A stretch of 64,000 nucleotides of DNA, taken from assembly GCA_044368575.1 (NCBI GenBank), contig JBIPPH010000001.1, positions 68,342-132,341 on the forward strand. Direction: 5' to 3'. The notes beneath the pieces were generated by a model. It ran no database searches, was not told where the DNA came from, and saw nothing but the letters and a program-made list of their open reading frames with translations. Numbering within the stretch: position 1 is the first letter of the stretch; every line of letters starts with the position of its first letter. Both the position numbers and the translations under genes were made by a program. Below, in pieces: positions 32,374 to 42,490 of the stretch. The DNA comes from JABMMZ01 sp044368575. GTDB taxonomy: Bacteria; Bacteroidota; Bacteroidia; NS11-12g; UBA955.

Positions 32374-35300
32374 ATGTCAACGATTAAAAAGAATCAAAAA
32401 ATAAAAAGTAATTTCACCAAAATTCGTATTGGTTTAGCCTCTCCTGAGAGCATACTCCAAAAGTCGTTTGGTGAGGTCATTAAACCTGAAACCATCAATT
32501 ACAGAAGTTATAAGCCAGAAATGGGCGGATTATTCTGTGAGAGAATTTTCGGGCCAATCAAAGATTACGAATGTCATTGCGGTAAATACAAACGCATTCG
32601 TTACAAAGGCATTGTTTGCGACCGTTGCGGCGTAGAAGTGACTGAGAAAAAAGTCAGACGTGAACGTATGGGCCACATCAATTTAGTGGTTCCAGTTGCT
32701 CACATTTGGTATTTCCGTTCATTGCCTAACAAAATTGGTTACTTATTGGGTTTGAGCAGTAAGAAATTAGACTTAGTCATTTATTACGAGCGTTACATTG
32801 TTATTCAAACCGGTGAGTACGAAGGTGTCAACAAATTAGATTTATTAAGCGAAGAAGAGTATTTAGACATACTTGATAAATTACCAAAAGAAAACCAATA
32901 CCTTGACGACAACGATCCTAAGAAATTCGTTGCTAAGATGGGTGCTGATGCTCTTTGGGAATTATTAACTACCATTGATTTAGATGGTTTAAGTTACAGC
33001 TTAAGAAACCAAGCAGCAACAGAAACTTCACAACAACGTAAAGCTGAAGCTTTGAAGCGTTTGAAAGTGATTGAAAGTTTCCGTGCAGCCAACAGAGAAG
33101 GTAATATCAACCGTCCTGAGTGGATGATCATGAAAATGTTGCCTGTTATTCCACCAGAATTAAGACCATTGGTGCCATTAGAAGGTGGACGTTTTGCGAC
33201 TTCAGATTTGAACGATTTATACAGAAGAGTAATCATCCGTAACAACCGTTTGAAGCGTTTGATGGAAATCAAAGCGCCTGAAGTGATCTTAAGAAACGAG
33301 AAAAGGATGTTGCAAGAATCAGTGGATTCATTGCTTGACAACACCAGAAGATCAAGTGCCGTTAAATCTGATGGTAACAGACCATTAAAGTCTTTAAGTG
33401 ATATGCTTAAAGGTAAACAAGGTCGTTTCCGTTTAAACTTATTGGGTAAACGTGTTGACTATTCAGGTCGTTCGGTTATTGTGGTTGGTCCTAAATTAAA
33501 ATTAAGCGAGTGTGGCTTGCCTAAAGCCATGGCTGCTGAGTTATTTAAGCCATTCATTATTCGTAAACTGATTGAAAGAGGTGTTGTAAAAACCGTTAAA
33601 TCAGCTAAGAAAATTGTAGATAAAAAAGAGCCAGTAATTTGGGAGATTCTTGAAAATATTTTGAAAGGACATCCTGTGTTGCTAAACCGTGCTCCTACAC
33701 TCCACAGATTGGGTATTCAAGCATTCCAACCAAAGTTAATTGAAGGTAAAGCAATTCAATTGCACCCATTAACTTGTACAGGTTTTAACGCTGACTTTGA
33801 CGGTGACCAAATGGCTGTTCACGTTCCACTAGGTAACGCGGCAATCTTGGAAGCCCAATTGTTAATGTTAGCGCCTCACAATATCTTGAACCCAGCTAAC
33901 GGTTCTCCTATCACAGTTCCTTCTCAGGACATGGTGTTGGGCTTATACTACATCACAAAAGGTAGAAAGAGCACCAAAGAAAGAAAAGTAAAAGGCGAAG
34001 GCATTACTTTCTATTCTCCAGAAGAAGTGATCATTGCATTCAATGAAGGCAGAGCAGATTTGCATGCTCACATTAAGTGTAAACACATTGATAAAGATGA
34101 GCATGGTAACATGGTGTACCGTATTATCGAATCAACTGTTGGTAGAGTTATCTTCAACCAAGTGGTTCCTGAAGGTGTTGGATACATCAATCAGTTATTA
34201 ACTAAAAAATCTTTACGTGATATCATCAGCAACTTTGTAAAAGAAGTAGGTGTGGCAAGAACTGCTAAATTCCTTGATGACATTAAAGATTTAGGTTTCC
34301 ACTATGCATTTAAAGGCGGTTTGTCGTTCAACTTGAACTATGTTCAAATTCCTGATGCAAAAGAGAAATTAATTGATAAAGCTAGAGCAGAAGTAGAAGA
34401 AATTAAATTCAACTACGAAAACGGTTTCATTACCAATAACGAAAGATACAACCAAGTAATTGATATCTGGACCAGAATCAACTCTCAAGTAGGCGAAATC
34501 CTATTAAAAGAATTGGCTGAAAACGATCAAGGTTTCAACCCAATTTACATGATGTTGGATTCAGGGGCGAGGGGTTCTAAAGAACAAATTCGTCAGTTAG
34601 GAGGTATGAGAGGTTTGATGGCAAAACCACAAAAGAACATTGGTGGTGGTGTTGGTGAAATCATTGAAAACCCAATTTTGTCAAACTTTAAAGAAGGTTT
34701 GTCAGTATTGGAATACTTCATCTCTACTCACGGTGCTCGTAAAGGTTTGGCCGATACAGCGTTAAAAACTGCTGACGCGGGTTACCTAACCAGAAGATTA
34801 CACGACGTTGCTCAAGACGTTATCATTACAGAAGAAGACTGTGATACTTTAAGAGGTATTTCATTGTCAGCTTTAAAAGACAACGATGATGTTGTAGAAA
34901 GCTTATACGAAAGAATTTTAGGTAGAACAGGTTTATACGATACTTATCACCCTGAAACTGGTGCTTTACTAGTTGCTGCAGGTTCTGAGATTACAGAAGA
35001 AATTGCTAGAGCAATTGAAGATGCAGGTATTGAAGAATTAGAAATTCGTTCTGTATTGACTTGTGAGACTAAGAGTGGTGTTTGTGCTAAATGTTATGGT
35101 AGAAACCTAACCAATGGTAGAATGGTTCAAAGAGGTGAGGCTGTAGGTGTAATTGCTGCTCAGTCTATCGGTGAACCTGGTACACAGTTAACACTTCGTA
35201 CCTTCCACGTGGGTGGTACTGCATCTAGTATTGCGGCTGAATCTCAAATCGTTTCTAGATTTGAAGGTGTGGTTAGCTTTGATGCATTAAAGACTGTAGC

Positions 35301-36693
35301 CATTGACAAAGTGGACGAAAGTTCAGGCGAAAAGCAAAAAGTAGAATTGAACTTAAGCAGAAGTGCTGAAGTTCGTGTACTTGATCCAAAAACTAAAAAC
35401 ATCTTAATCACTTTGGTAGTGCCTTACGGTTCTACAGTATTCGTAAAAGAAGGTCAAAAAGTGAAGAAAGGTGATTTGATCTGTTCTTGGGATCCATATA
35501 ACGCTGTAATCTTATCTGATCAAGCTGGTAAAATTCAATACGAAAACATCTTGGATGGTATTACCTTCAGAGAAGAGAATGACGAAGTAACAGGTTATGG
35601 TGAAAAGGTTATCATTGAAACCAAAGATAAAACCAAATCGCCTACCATTAAGGTATTAGGTAAAGATAAAACAGTGATTAAAGAAATCAACTTGCCAGTA
35701 GGTGCACACATTTCTGTGGCTGATGGTAAATCGATTAACGCTGGTGATATCATTGCTAAAATTCCAAGATCTGCTCGTGGTACTCGAGATATCACAGGTG
35801 GTTTGCCACGTGTAACAGAATTGTTTGAAGCTAGAAATCCTTCTAATCCTTCAACAGTTGCTGAAATCGACGGTGTAGTAAGCTACGGTGGTATTAAACG
35901 TGGTAACAGAGAAATCACCATCACAAGTAAAGATGGCGAAACCAAGCACTACATGATTCCATTGTCTAAACATATTTTTGTTCAAGACAATGACTATATC
36001 AAAGCTGGTGCGCCTTTGTCTGATGGTGCAATCACGCCTCAAGATATCCTAAGAATTCAAGGTCCAACTGCAGTTCAACGTTACATTTTGAATGGTATTC
36101 AAGAAGTATACAGATTGCAAGGTGTAAAAATCAACGATAAGCACATCGAAATCATTGTGCGTCAAATGATGCAAAAAATGGTGATTGAACAACCTGGTGA
36201 CACTCAATTCTTGGAAGGTGAAGTAGTTGAAAAACGCGAATTGTTTGAAGAGAACGATTGGGTATTCGACAAAAAAGTTGTACTCGATAACGGAGACTCT
36301 GAAAAGCTTAAAGTAGGACAAATCGTTTCACTTAGAGAATTAAGAGAAGAAAACAGCTCATTAAAGCGTCAAGACAAAAAGCAAGTATTGGTAAGAGATG
36401 CTGTTACAGCTACTGCTGATGCAGTGTTGCAAGGTATTACCAGAGCGTCATTGGCTACTAGAAGCTTTATGAGTGCTGCATCGTTCCAAGAAACAACCAA
36501 AGTATTGAACGAAGCTGCTATTGCTGGTAAAGTAGACTATATGAGAGGTTTGAAAGAAAACGTTATCGTAGGTCATTTGATTCCTGCAGGTACAGGTATG
36601 AGAGAATACGAAAAGATTGTAGTTGGTAGCAAAGAAGAGTATGAGCGTTTAATGGCATCAAAGTCTGAAGGCGAAACTGCTGCATCTAACTAA
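32374..36693 (+). CDS. rpoC: DNA-directed RNA polymerase subunit beta-prime
   Basis: 1439 aa. The first zinc site is CHCG ... CDRCG near residues 70-90. The catalytic Mg loop NADFDGDQMAVH has Asp474, Asp476 and Asp478. The second zinc site is around CETKSGVCAKCYGRN. Trigger-loop and bridge-helix regions (GGMRGLMAKPQ, ARKGLADTALKTADAGYLTR) are intact. Starts at ATG 38 nt after rpoB; closed by a strong terminator. Confidence 0.99.
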   Translation: MSTIKKNQKIKSNFTKIRIGLASPESILQKSFGEVIKPETINYRSYKPEMGGLFCERIFGPIKDYECHCGKYKRIRYKGIVCDRCGVEVTEKKVRRERMGHINLVVPVAHIWYFRSLPNKIGYLLGLSSKKLDLVIYYERYIVIQTGEYEGVNKLDLLSEEEYLDILDKLPKENQYLDDNDPKKFVAKMGADALWELLTTIDLDGLSYSLRNQAATETSQQRKAEALKRLKVIESFRAANREGNINRPEWMIMKMLPVIPPELRPLVPLEGGRFATSDLNDLYRRVIIRNNRLKRLMEIKAPEVILRNEKRMLQESVDSLLDNTRRSSAVKSDGNRPLKSLSDMLKGKQGRFRLNLLGKRVDYSGRSVIVVGPKLKLSECGLPKAMAAELFKPFIIRKLIERGVVKTVKSAKKIVDKKEPVIWEILENILKGHPVLLNRAPTLHRLGIQAFQPKLIEGKAIQLHPLTCTGFNADFDGDQMAVHVPLGNAAILEAQLLMLAPHNILNPANGSPITVPSQDMVLGLYYITKGRKSTKERKVKGEGITFYSPEEVIIAFNEGRADLHAHIKCKHIDKDEHGNMVYRIIESTVGRVIFNQVVPEGVGYINQLLTKKSLRDIISNFVKEVGVARTAKFLDDIKDLGFHYAFKGGLSFNLNYVQIPDAKEKLIDKARAEVEEIKFNYENGFITNNERYNQVIDIWTRINSQVGEILLKELAENDQGFNPIYMMLDSGARGSKEQIRQLGGMRGLMAKPQKNIGGGVGEIIENPILSNFKEGLSVLEYFISTHGARKGLADTALKTADAGYLTRRLHDVAQDVIITEEDCDTLRGISLSALKDNDDVVESLYERILGRTGLYDTYHPETGALLVAAGSEITEEIARAIEDAGIEELEIRSVLTCETKSGVCAKCYGRNLTNGRMVQRGEAVGVIAAQSIGEPGTQLTLRTFHVGGTASSIAAESQIVSRFEGVVSFDALKTVAIDKVDESSGEKQKVELNLSRSAEVRVLDPKTKNILITLVVPYGSTVFVKEGQKVKKGDLICSWDPYNAVILSDQAGKIQYENILDGITFREENDEVTGYGEKVIIETKDKTKSPTIKVLGKDKTVIKEINLPVGAHISVADGKSINAGDIIAKIPRSARGTRDITGGLPRVTELFEARNPSNPSTVAEIDGVVSYGGIKRGNREITITSKDGETKHYMIPLSKHIFVQDNDYIKAGAPLSDGAITPQDILRIQGPTAVQRYILNGIQEVYRLQGVKINDKHIEIIVRQMMQKMVIEQPGDTQFLEGEVVEKRELFEENDWVFDKKVVLDNGDSEKLKVGQIVSLRELREENSSLKRQDKKQVLVRDAVTATADAVLQGITRASLATRSFMSAASFQETTKVLNEAAIAGKVDYMRGLKENVIVGHLIPAGTGMREYEKIVVGSKEEYERLMASKSEGETAASN

Positions 36694-36711
36694 TCGATAA
36701 ATAAGATTGAT

Positions 36712-36738
36712 AAAAGGCCCTCCATGGAGGGCCTTTTT
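36712..36738 (+). terminator. Intrinsic terminator of the rpoBC operon
   Basis: The palindrome GGCCCTCCATGGAGGGCC flanked by AAAA on the left and seven T on the right. Confidence 0.92.
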
Positions 36739-36809
36739 TTATGCACTTAATTTACTTGTAGAACTTGTTTTTACTTAGTTTTTGGGCTATTTTCGCATCA
36801 AATAATTTT

Positions 36810-37373
36810 ATGGCAACAGCATCAGATTTATCAGTAGGACAATTCATTCGTCACAATGGCGAATTGGTTCAAATCATTGAATTCATTCACCGTACCCCAG
36901 GTAACCTTAGAGCCTTTTATCAAGGTAAAATGAAAAATGTTAAAACCGGAAAATCAGTTGAATACCGTTTTAACACAGGTGAAAAGGTTGACGTAGTAAG
37001 AGTAGAAGTAAGAGAATTGGCTTATTTGTACAAAGAAGGCAATGCCTTGGTTTGTATGGATAACGAATCTTTTGAGCAATACAATATTCAAGAGAGCTTT
37101 TTTGGTGATGCTGCGCCGTTTATGGTTGAAGGTATGACCGTTCTAGTATCATTTGAAGATGGTGAAAATCCAATTGGAGCAACACCTCCAACCCACGTAG
37201 AACTTGAAGTAACATACACTGAGCCAGGAGTCAGAGGTGATACTGCAACCAATTCTTTGAAACCAGCTACAGTTTCTACCGGAGCCAATATCATGGTGCC
37301 TTTATTTGTTGACATCAACGACAAAATCAAAATTGATTTAAGAACTATAGAATACGTAGAAAGGGTTAAATAA
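36810..37373 (+). CDS. efp: Elongation factor P, variant with a PGNLR loop
   Basis: About 187 aa from ATG 36810; three beta-domains, with the C-terminal GDTATNSLKPATVSTGA hallmark. EF-P relieves ribosome stalling at proline runs. The tip of domain I reads HRTPGNLRAFYQ, so the residue that is a modified Lys or Arg in the well-studied PGK/PGR types is Asn32, with Arg34 two residues on. A one-mismatch -7 box (TATTTTCG, 36788-36795) precedes it; an upstream in-frame ATG at 36765 lies before that box and is unlikely. Followed after 7 nt by the agmatinase gene. Confidence 0.95.
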   Translation: MATASDLSVGQFIRHNGELVQIIEFIHRTPGNLRAFYQGKMKNVKTGKSVEYRFNTGEKVDVVRVEVRELAYLYKEGNALVCMDNESFEQYNIQESFFGDAAPFMVEGMTVLVSFEDGENPIGATPPTHVELEVTYTEPGVRGDTATNSLKPATVSTGANIMVPLFVDINDKIKIDLRTIEYVERVK

Positions 37374-37380
37374 TTTCTGT

Positions 37381-38274
37381 ATGAAGGTATTAGACACCGA
37401 GCATAATTTTTTAGGCATAGAAGAGCCTGAATTGTATCAATATGATCAGGCCAAAGTGGTGATTCAGTCTGCGCCCTATGAACATACTTCATCTTACGTT
37501 CAAGGTAGTGATAAAGGGCCATCAGCCATAATTGATGCCAGTCATTTCGTGGAGTTTTTTGATGAAGAAACCAATCAAGAAGCTTATAAAAAATTTGGCA
37601 TAGCTACTCTAGAGCCTATGGATTTTACCGGTAAAGTAAATAAAGCTGCGGTAGATCACATCGAAGCAGAAACTTTAAAACATTTGAATAACGGTAAGTA
37701 TGTTGTCTCTTTGGGCTCTGAACATACCGTTACCTTAGGTTTTGTGTCAGCCTTTATGAAGCATCACAGTGAGTTTTCAGTTTTGCAAATTGATGCTCAT
37801 TCTGATTTAAGATCAGCATACCATGACAATCCGTATTCACATGCCAGTGTATTGGCCAGAATCCACGATTTAAATGTGCCTATATGTCAAGTTGGTATTC
37901 GTGCTCAATGTAAAGAGGAATACGATTTGATTCAATCTTCGCCGTTGATCAATACTTGGTATGCCCATCAAATTCAAGACAACGATGATTGGATGGATGC
38001 TTGTATCGCAGCCTTAAAAGATAAAGTGTATTTAACCATTGATGCTGACGGCTTTGACCCATCTGTTATGCCAGCTGTAGGAACGGCTGAGCCTGGTGGT
38101 TTAATGTGGCACCAAGGTTTGAAGTTCTTTAAAAAATTAGCTGCTAAAAAACAAATCATTGGATTTGATATAGTTGAGTGTGCGCCAAAAGAAGGCGAAA
38201 TATTAACCCAATTCAATTTGGCCAAATTGCTCTACAAAATTTTAGGCTATTGTAGTCATAACGGTCAATTATAA
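37381..38274 (+). CDS. speB: Agmatinase / arginase family ureohydrolase
   Basis: 297 aa. Manganese-ligand motifs are present: GSEHTVTLG, DAHSDLR (Asp138, His140, Asp142) and DADGFDPSVMP (Asp221, Asp223). The fold and the G-S-E-H start fit agmatinase, which turns agmatine into putrescine and urea; arginase or formiminoglutamase cannot be fully excluded. Lies 7 nt after efp and 1 nt before the cysteine desulfurase gene. The efp-speB pairing is a conserved-looking operon, reminiscent of polyamine chemistry in eukaryotic IF5A, though no modification link is shown. Confidence 0.88.
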   Translation: MKVLDTEHNFLGIEEPELYQYDQAKVVIQSAPYEHTSSYVQGSDKGPSAIIDASHFVEFFDEETNQEAYKKFGIATLEPMDFTGKVNKAAVDHIEAETLKHLNNGKYVVSLGSEHTVTLGFVSAFMKHHSEFSVLQIDAHSDLRSAYHDNPYSHASVLARIHDLNVPICQVGIRAQCKEEYDLIQSSPLINTWYAHQIQDNDDWMDACIAALKDKVYLTIDADGFDPSVMPAVGTAEPGGLMWHQGLKFFKKLAAKKQIIGFDIVECAPKEGEILTQFNLAKLLYKILGYCSHNGQL

Positions 38275-38275
38275 C

Positions 38276-39424
38276 ATGAAAGTCTATTTGGATAATGCCG
38301 CAACAACTCCCCTTGATTCTGAGGTGATAGAGGTTATGTTGCCGGTAATGCGCAATGATTTTGGCAATCCTTCATCATCGCATGCATTTGGCAGAAAGGT
38401 TAAAGCTCATATTGAGACCAGTCGCAAAACCATTGCGAAATTATTAAACGTTAGTCCTGCAGAAATTATCTTTACTTCTGGCGGAACAGAGGCAGATAAT
38501 ACCGCCATTCGTTCTAGTGTAGAATTAATGGGGGTTAGACACATCATTACTTCGCCCATTGAACACCATGCTGTTTTACATACTGTAGAGGAATTAGCCC
38601 ACAGTGGAGCGGTTCAAATGCATTTGGTAAATTTGCTTCCAGATGGTCATGTTGATCTTCAGGATTTAGAAGCATTATTAAAGTCACATCAAAATGTATT
38701 GGTGTCTTTGATGCACGGTAATAATGAAGTTGGCAATCTTTTAGACATTGAAGCAGTTAGTCAACTTTGTAGACAAAACAATGCATTGTTCCATTGCGAT
38801 ACCGTTCAAACCATGGCCCATTACGCATTTGATTTTAAAGCCTTAGATTTGGATTTTGCAGTAGGTGCTGCTCATAAATTCAATGGCCCAAAAGGTGTAG
38901 GGTTTTTATATTACAATAAACGCAATAAGATCAGACCACTCATTACTGGCGGTGCTCAAGAACGTGAGTTAAGAGCCGGTACAGAAAATGTATACGGTAT
39001 AGTAGGTTTGGCTAAGGCAATGGAAATAGCTTACCGCGATTTGACTAAAAAACAAGCCCATATTAAAGGCTTGAAAGATTATTTTATTGAGCAAGTTAAA
39101 GCTGAATTTCCGAGCATACAATTTAATGGCGATACAGCTGGTAGAAGTTTGTATACGGTTTTAAGTTTAGCTTTTCCTCCAGAAGTGTCAAGTGATATTT
39201 TACTGTTCAGTTTTGATTTACAAGGCATAGCTGTTTCAGGTGGTAGTGCTTGCAGCTCAGGTAGTAACACAGGCTCTCATGTTATTAGAGGTATTGGTAA
39301 ACATCTGGATTGTGCGCCCGTAAGATTTTCTTTTGGAAAACACAATACCAAAGCCGAAGTGGATTACGTATTAGGCTTTATTCGCAGTTTGTTTGAACAG
39401 AGCAAAAAGAAAGCATCACTCTAA
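38276..39424 (+). CDS. Cysteine desulfurase (NifS/IscS type)
   Basis: 382 aa PLP enzyme that transfers sulfur from cysteine for Fe-S clusters or thio-modification of tRNA. YLDNAATTPLD opens the protein; FTSGGTEADNTAIR, the Schiff-base Lys201 in AAHKFNGPKG and the catalytic Cys326 in GGSACSSGSNTGSHV are present. No iscU or suf genes are adjacent, so the acceptor may be elsewhere. Its stop overlaps the cmk start (TAATG). Confidence 0.94.
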   Translation: MKVYLDNAATTPLDSEVIEVMLPVMRNDFGNPSSSHAFGRKVKAHIETSRKTIAKLLNVSPAEIIFTSGGTEADNTAIRSSVELMGVRHIITSPIEHHAVLHTVEELAHSGAVQMHLVNLLPDGHVDLQDLEALLKSHQNVLVSLMHGNNEVGNLLDIEAVSQLCRQNNALFHCDTVQTMAHYAFDFKALDLDFAVGAAHKFNGPKGVGFLYYNKRNKIRPLITGGAQERELRAGTENVYGIVGLAKAMEIAYRDLTKKQAHIKGLKDYFIEQVKAEFPSIQFNGDTAGRSLYTVLSLAFPPEVSSDILLFSFDLQGIAVSGGSACSSGSNTGSHVIRGIGKHLDCAPVRFSFGKHNTKAEVDYVLGFIRSLFEQSKKKASL

Positions 39425-40104
39425 TGCCTAAAATCAACATAGCCATAGACGGTTATTCAAGTTGCGGTAAAGGGACTTTAGCCAGTATGTTGGCAAAAGC
39501 TTTCAACTACACTATGATTGATACTGGTGCTATGTACAGAGCGGTAACTTTGTATTTAATGCAGCATGGCATTGATATCAATGACCACAAGGCCATAGAA
39601 GCTGTATTGCCCCAAATTCATATTTCCTGGCAAACCATTGATCAGAAGCAGGTCACTTTTTTAAACGGCAATAACGTGGAAGACCAAATTCGCAGTATGG
39701 CTGTGGCCAATATGGTTAGTCCTGTTAGTCAGATAGATGTTGTAAGACATTTTTTAGTGCAGCAACAACAACAACTCGGACAATCTAAGGGGGTAGTGAT
39801 GGATGGAAGAGATATTGGCACTGTAGTGTTTCCGGATGCAGAGGTTAAATTTTTTATGACAGCTTCTGCTGAGGTTCGCGCTCAACGCCGCTATTCAGAA
39901 ATGCAACAAAAAGGGCAAACCTCGCTCAGCTTTGATCAAGTTTTGCAGAACTTGAATGAACGCGATTATTTAGACACTCACAGAGCGCATAGTCCATTGC
40001 AACAAGCACCTGATGCTATTGTGATTGATAATTCACAATTAAGCATTCAAGCCCAATTGGATTTGGCCATTGAAATAGTTCAAGCTAAAATCAATAGCCT
40101 TTGA
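39424..40104 (+). CDS. cmk: (d)CMP kinase
   Basis: 226 aa, the family length. P-loop GYSSCGKGT at 10-18, then DTGAMYRAVTLY and, further on, MDGRDIGTVVFPDAEVKFF, all typical of bacterial cytidylate kinase. It phosphorylates CMP and dCMP; CMP is also a product of CMP-KDO use. Coupled to the cysteine desulfurase gene by a 1-bp overlap. Confidence 0.96.
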   Translation: MPKINIAIDGYSSCGKGTLASMLAKAFNYTMIDTGAMYRAVTLYLMQHGIDINDHKAIEAVLPQIHISWQTIDQKQVTFLNGNNVEDQIRSMAVANMVSPVSQIDVVRHFLVQQQQQLGQSKGVVMDGRDIGTVVFPDAEVKFFMTASAEVRAQRRYSEMQQKGQTSLSFDQVLQNLNERDYLDTHRAHSPLQQAPDAIVIDNSQLSIQAQLDLAIEIVQAKINSL

Positions 40105-40159
40105 TTTGGTTTTAGGAATTCAATCAGAATAATTGCACTTTTGTAAACACTATTGATTT

Positions 40160-41344
40160 ATGGAATCTAGCATTAAGCAATTAGCTAAAGCCATTCGCGA
40201 GGACATCATTGCCATTCGCCATGACATTCATCAACATCCAGAATTGTCTTTTCAAGAAGAAAGAACAGCTCAGAAAGTAGAAACCTATTTAAAAGGTTTA
40301 GGGCTCGAAACCCATCGCATTTCTAATACTGGTGTTTGGGCCATGATACAAGGGGAGGCCGGTCCAGGCAAAACCCTTGCGCTTAGAGCCGACCTTGATG
40401 CTTTGCCTATTCAAGAAGCAACGCAAAAAGACTATAAATCTGTAAATGATGGCGTAATGCATGCCTGTGGTCATGATGTGCACACCAGTGCCTTGTTAGG
40501 CGCTGCAACTATTTTGGTTCAATTGAAGGCTCAACTTAAAGGGCAAGTCAAATTGATTTTTCAACCGGGTGAAGAAAAGTTGCCAGGTGGCGCGAGTTTA
40601 CTTATTAAAGAAGGCGTTTTAAGCCATCCGCCAGTCGATGCCATTATTGGCCAGCATGTAATGCCATTAATTCCTTCAGGAAAAGTTGGGTTTAGACAAG
40701 GTTTGTATATGGCCAGTACAGATGAAATTTACATCACTATTCATGGTAAAGGTGGTCATGGCGCAATGCCTCACTTATGTGTTGATCCGGTAGCCATTAC
40801 CGCTCAGCTACTGGTGAATTTACAACAGATAGTGAGCCGTCAGGCCAAGCCTATTTTGCCCACTGTATTAAGCTTCGGGAAGTTATATTCTCATGGAGGG
40901 GCTACTAATGTTATCCCTAATGCGGTAAGCGTTGAAGGCACACTTAGAACCTTAGATGAAAGCTGGAGAGCTGAGGTAAAAACCCTAATCAGCAAGATGT
41001 GTCATAGCATTGCAGAAGCCAATGGTGCTAAAGCTGAGGTCAGAATTGAAAATGGCTATCCATTCTTAAAAAATGATGAAGCGCTTACCGTTTTTTTTAC
41101 ACAAGCGGCTAAAACATATATGGGAGAAGCACAAGTTGAACCATTGGATATTTGGATGGCGGCAGAAGATTTTGCATACTACAGCCAAGAAGTACCAGCC
41201 TGTTTTTATAGACTAGGTACCCGCAACGAAGCTAAAGGCATAGTGTCTTCTGTGCACACCAATACCTTTGATATTGATGAAGATGCTATCGAAGACGGTT
41301 GTGGTTTAATGGCTTATCTTGCTTTTCAGTACTTGAATGCCTAA
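40160..41344 (+). CDS. M20 family amidohydrolase (N-acyl-L-amino acid amidohydrolase type)
   Basis: 394 aa metallopeptidase-fold enzyme. Metal ligands of the HipO/AmaA group are visible: HACGHDVHT (Cys103, His105), GEEK (Glu138/Glu139), and late His residues in AAEDFAYYSQ and VHTNTFDID contexts. A dimerisation domain with HGKGGHGAMPH sits in the middle. Members remove acyl groups from amino acids (hippurate, N-acetyl amino acids, IAA conjugates); the substrate is unknown. No signal peptide, so cytoplasmic. A near-consensus -7 box (CACTTTTG, 40137-40144) precedes it. Confidence 0.9.
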   Translation: MESSIKQLAKAIREDIIAIRHDIHQHPELSFQEERTAQKVETYLKGLGLETHRISNTGVWAMIQGEAGPGKTLALRADLDALPIQEATQKDYKSVNDGVMHACGHDVHTSALLGAATILVQLKAQLKGQVKLIFQPGEEKLPGGASLLIKEGVLSHPPVDAIIGQHVMPLIPSGKVGFRQGLYMASTDEIYITIHGKGGHGAMPHLCVDPVAITAQLLVNLQQIVSRQAKPILPTVLSFGKLYSHGGATNVIPNAVSVEGTLRTLDESWRAEVKTLISKMCHSIAEANGAKAEVRIENGYPFLKNDEALTVFFTQAAKTYMGEAQVEPLDIWMAAEDFAYYSQEVPACFYRLGTRNEAKGIVSSVHTNTFDIDEDAIEDGCGLMAYLAFQYLNA

Positions 41345-41412
41345 ACGCCTTTTTATTGGACGTTTATAGCAGCAAGTGGATATCTCAAAACAGGCCAAAA
41401 TGCGTTAAGCTT

Positions 41413-41420
41413 TAATTTTG
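41413..41420 (+). promoter_or_regulatory. -7 promoter element 5 nt before the ddl start
   Basis: TAATTTTG, perfect TAnnTTTG, five bases before the GTG at 41426. Confidence 0.58.
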
Positions 41421-41425
41421 TTGAT

Positions 41426-42490
41426 GTGAAAACATTAGCCATTATTACTGGGGGAAAATCGCCTGAACACGATGTTGCCATCATTTCTTCAAGAAATATT
41501 TTTAAAGCAGTTGATACAACTCAATACGAGATTAAAGTTGTAGGGATATCTAAAAGTGGTCAATGGTATTTATTGCCTGATCAAACCCTATTTGAAGAAG
41601 GTATAAAAATTGGCGAACAGTCGTCGCATTTGCCATTATGTGTTTTACCTTTTGATGACTATCCCATTCGATTGCAAAATGGTTTAGAACCAGTTAAAAT
41701 TGATGTGTTTTTTCCTATTGCACATGGTGTTTATGGGGAGGATGGTATACTTCAAGGCGTACTTGAGAATACCAATAAACCTTATGTAGGACCAGGTGTT
41801 TTGGGTTCAGCCATTGGCATGGATAAAGATGTTGCCAAACAATTGTTGGCTTTTAATGGTATTCAAGTAACACCTTGGGTAACCTTGTATAAAGGAGATG
41901 AAATTCCTTGGGCTAACATAGAAGCTCTTGGCTTTCCTGTTTTTGTTAAACCTGCCAATATGGGTTCTGGTGTTGGGGTTGAAAAAGCGAGTACTTTAGA
42001 GGAATTAAAAAGTTGTATAGAGCGCGCTTTTACTTATGATATTAAACTCTTAATAGAAAAGGGCATAAATGGAAGAGAGGTTGAGACTGCTGTATTAGGC
42101 AACTTAAAAACCAAAGGTACTGGCGTAGGGGAAATCATAGTAGAATCAGGTTTCTATACCTATGAAAACAAATACATTAATGCAGCCACCAAGGTAGTGA
42201 TTCCTGCAGAAAACTTATCTGAAGCAAGCATTGCTTTGATTCAATCAACGGCTTTAAAAGCCTATAGGGTTTTACAGTTAGAGGGTATGAGTAGAGTAGA
42301 CTTTTTCTATGTAAATGATGATACTTTTTACTTGAATGAGGTGAATACCCTGCCAGGCTTTACCAATATTAGTATGTATCCTAAGTTGTGGGAAGCAGCA
42401 GGATTGCCTTACACAGCTTTAATTAGTGAACTAATAGCTGTTGCAATCGAGCGTTTTAATATGCGCCAATCGCTTAATAGAAGCCTATAA
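41426..42490 (+). CDS. ddl: D-alanine--D-alanine ligase
   Basis: 354 aa ATP-grasp ligase making the D-Ala-D-Ala end of peptidoglycan precursors. The N-terminal IITGGKSPEHDVAIISS, PIAHGVYGEDGILQGVLE, PVFVKPANMGSGVGVEKA and MSRVDFFY with LNEVNTLPGFT are the family blocks. The start is GTG at 41426; an ATG two bases upstream is out of frame. The gene ends exactly where the convergent lipoprotein gene ends, with no gap. Confidence 0.96.
   Translation: MKTLAIITGGKSPEHDVAIISSRNIFKAVDTTQYEIKVVGISKSGQWYLLPDQTLFEEGIKIGEQSSHLPLCVLPFDDYPIRLQNGLEPVKIDVFFPIAHGVYGEDGILQGVLENTNKPYVGPGVLGSAIGMDKDVAKQLLAFNGIQVTPWVTLYKGDEIPWANIEALGFPVFVKPANMGSGVGVEKASTLEELKSCIERAFTYDIKLLIEKGINGREVETAVLGNLKTKGTGVGEIIVESGFYTYENKYINAATKVVIPAENLSEASIALIQSTALKAYRVLQLEGMSRVDFFYVNDDTFYLNEVNTLPGFTNISMYPKLWEAAGLPYTALISELIAVAIERFNMRQSLNRSL

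Noticed and set aside
41345..41372. TAAACG/CGTTTA hairpin after the M20 gene as a terminator
   Set aside because: Only six pairs, imperfect inner part, and no T-run at its 3' side.
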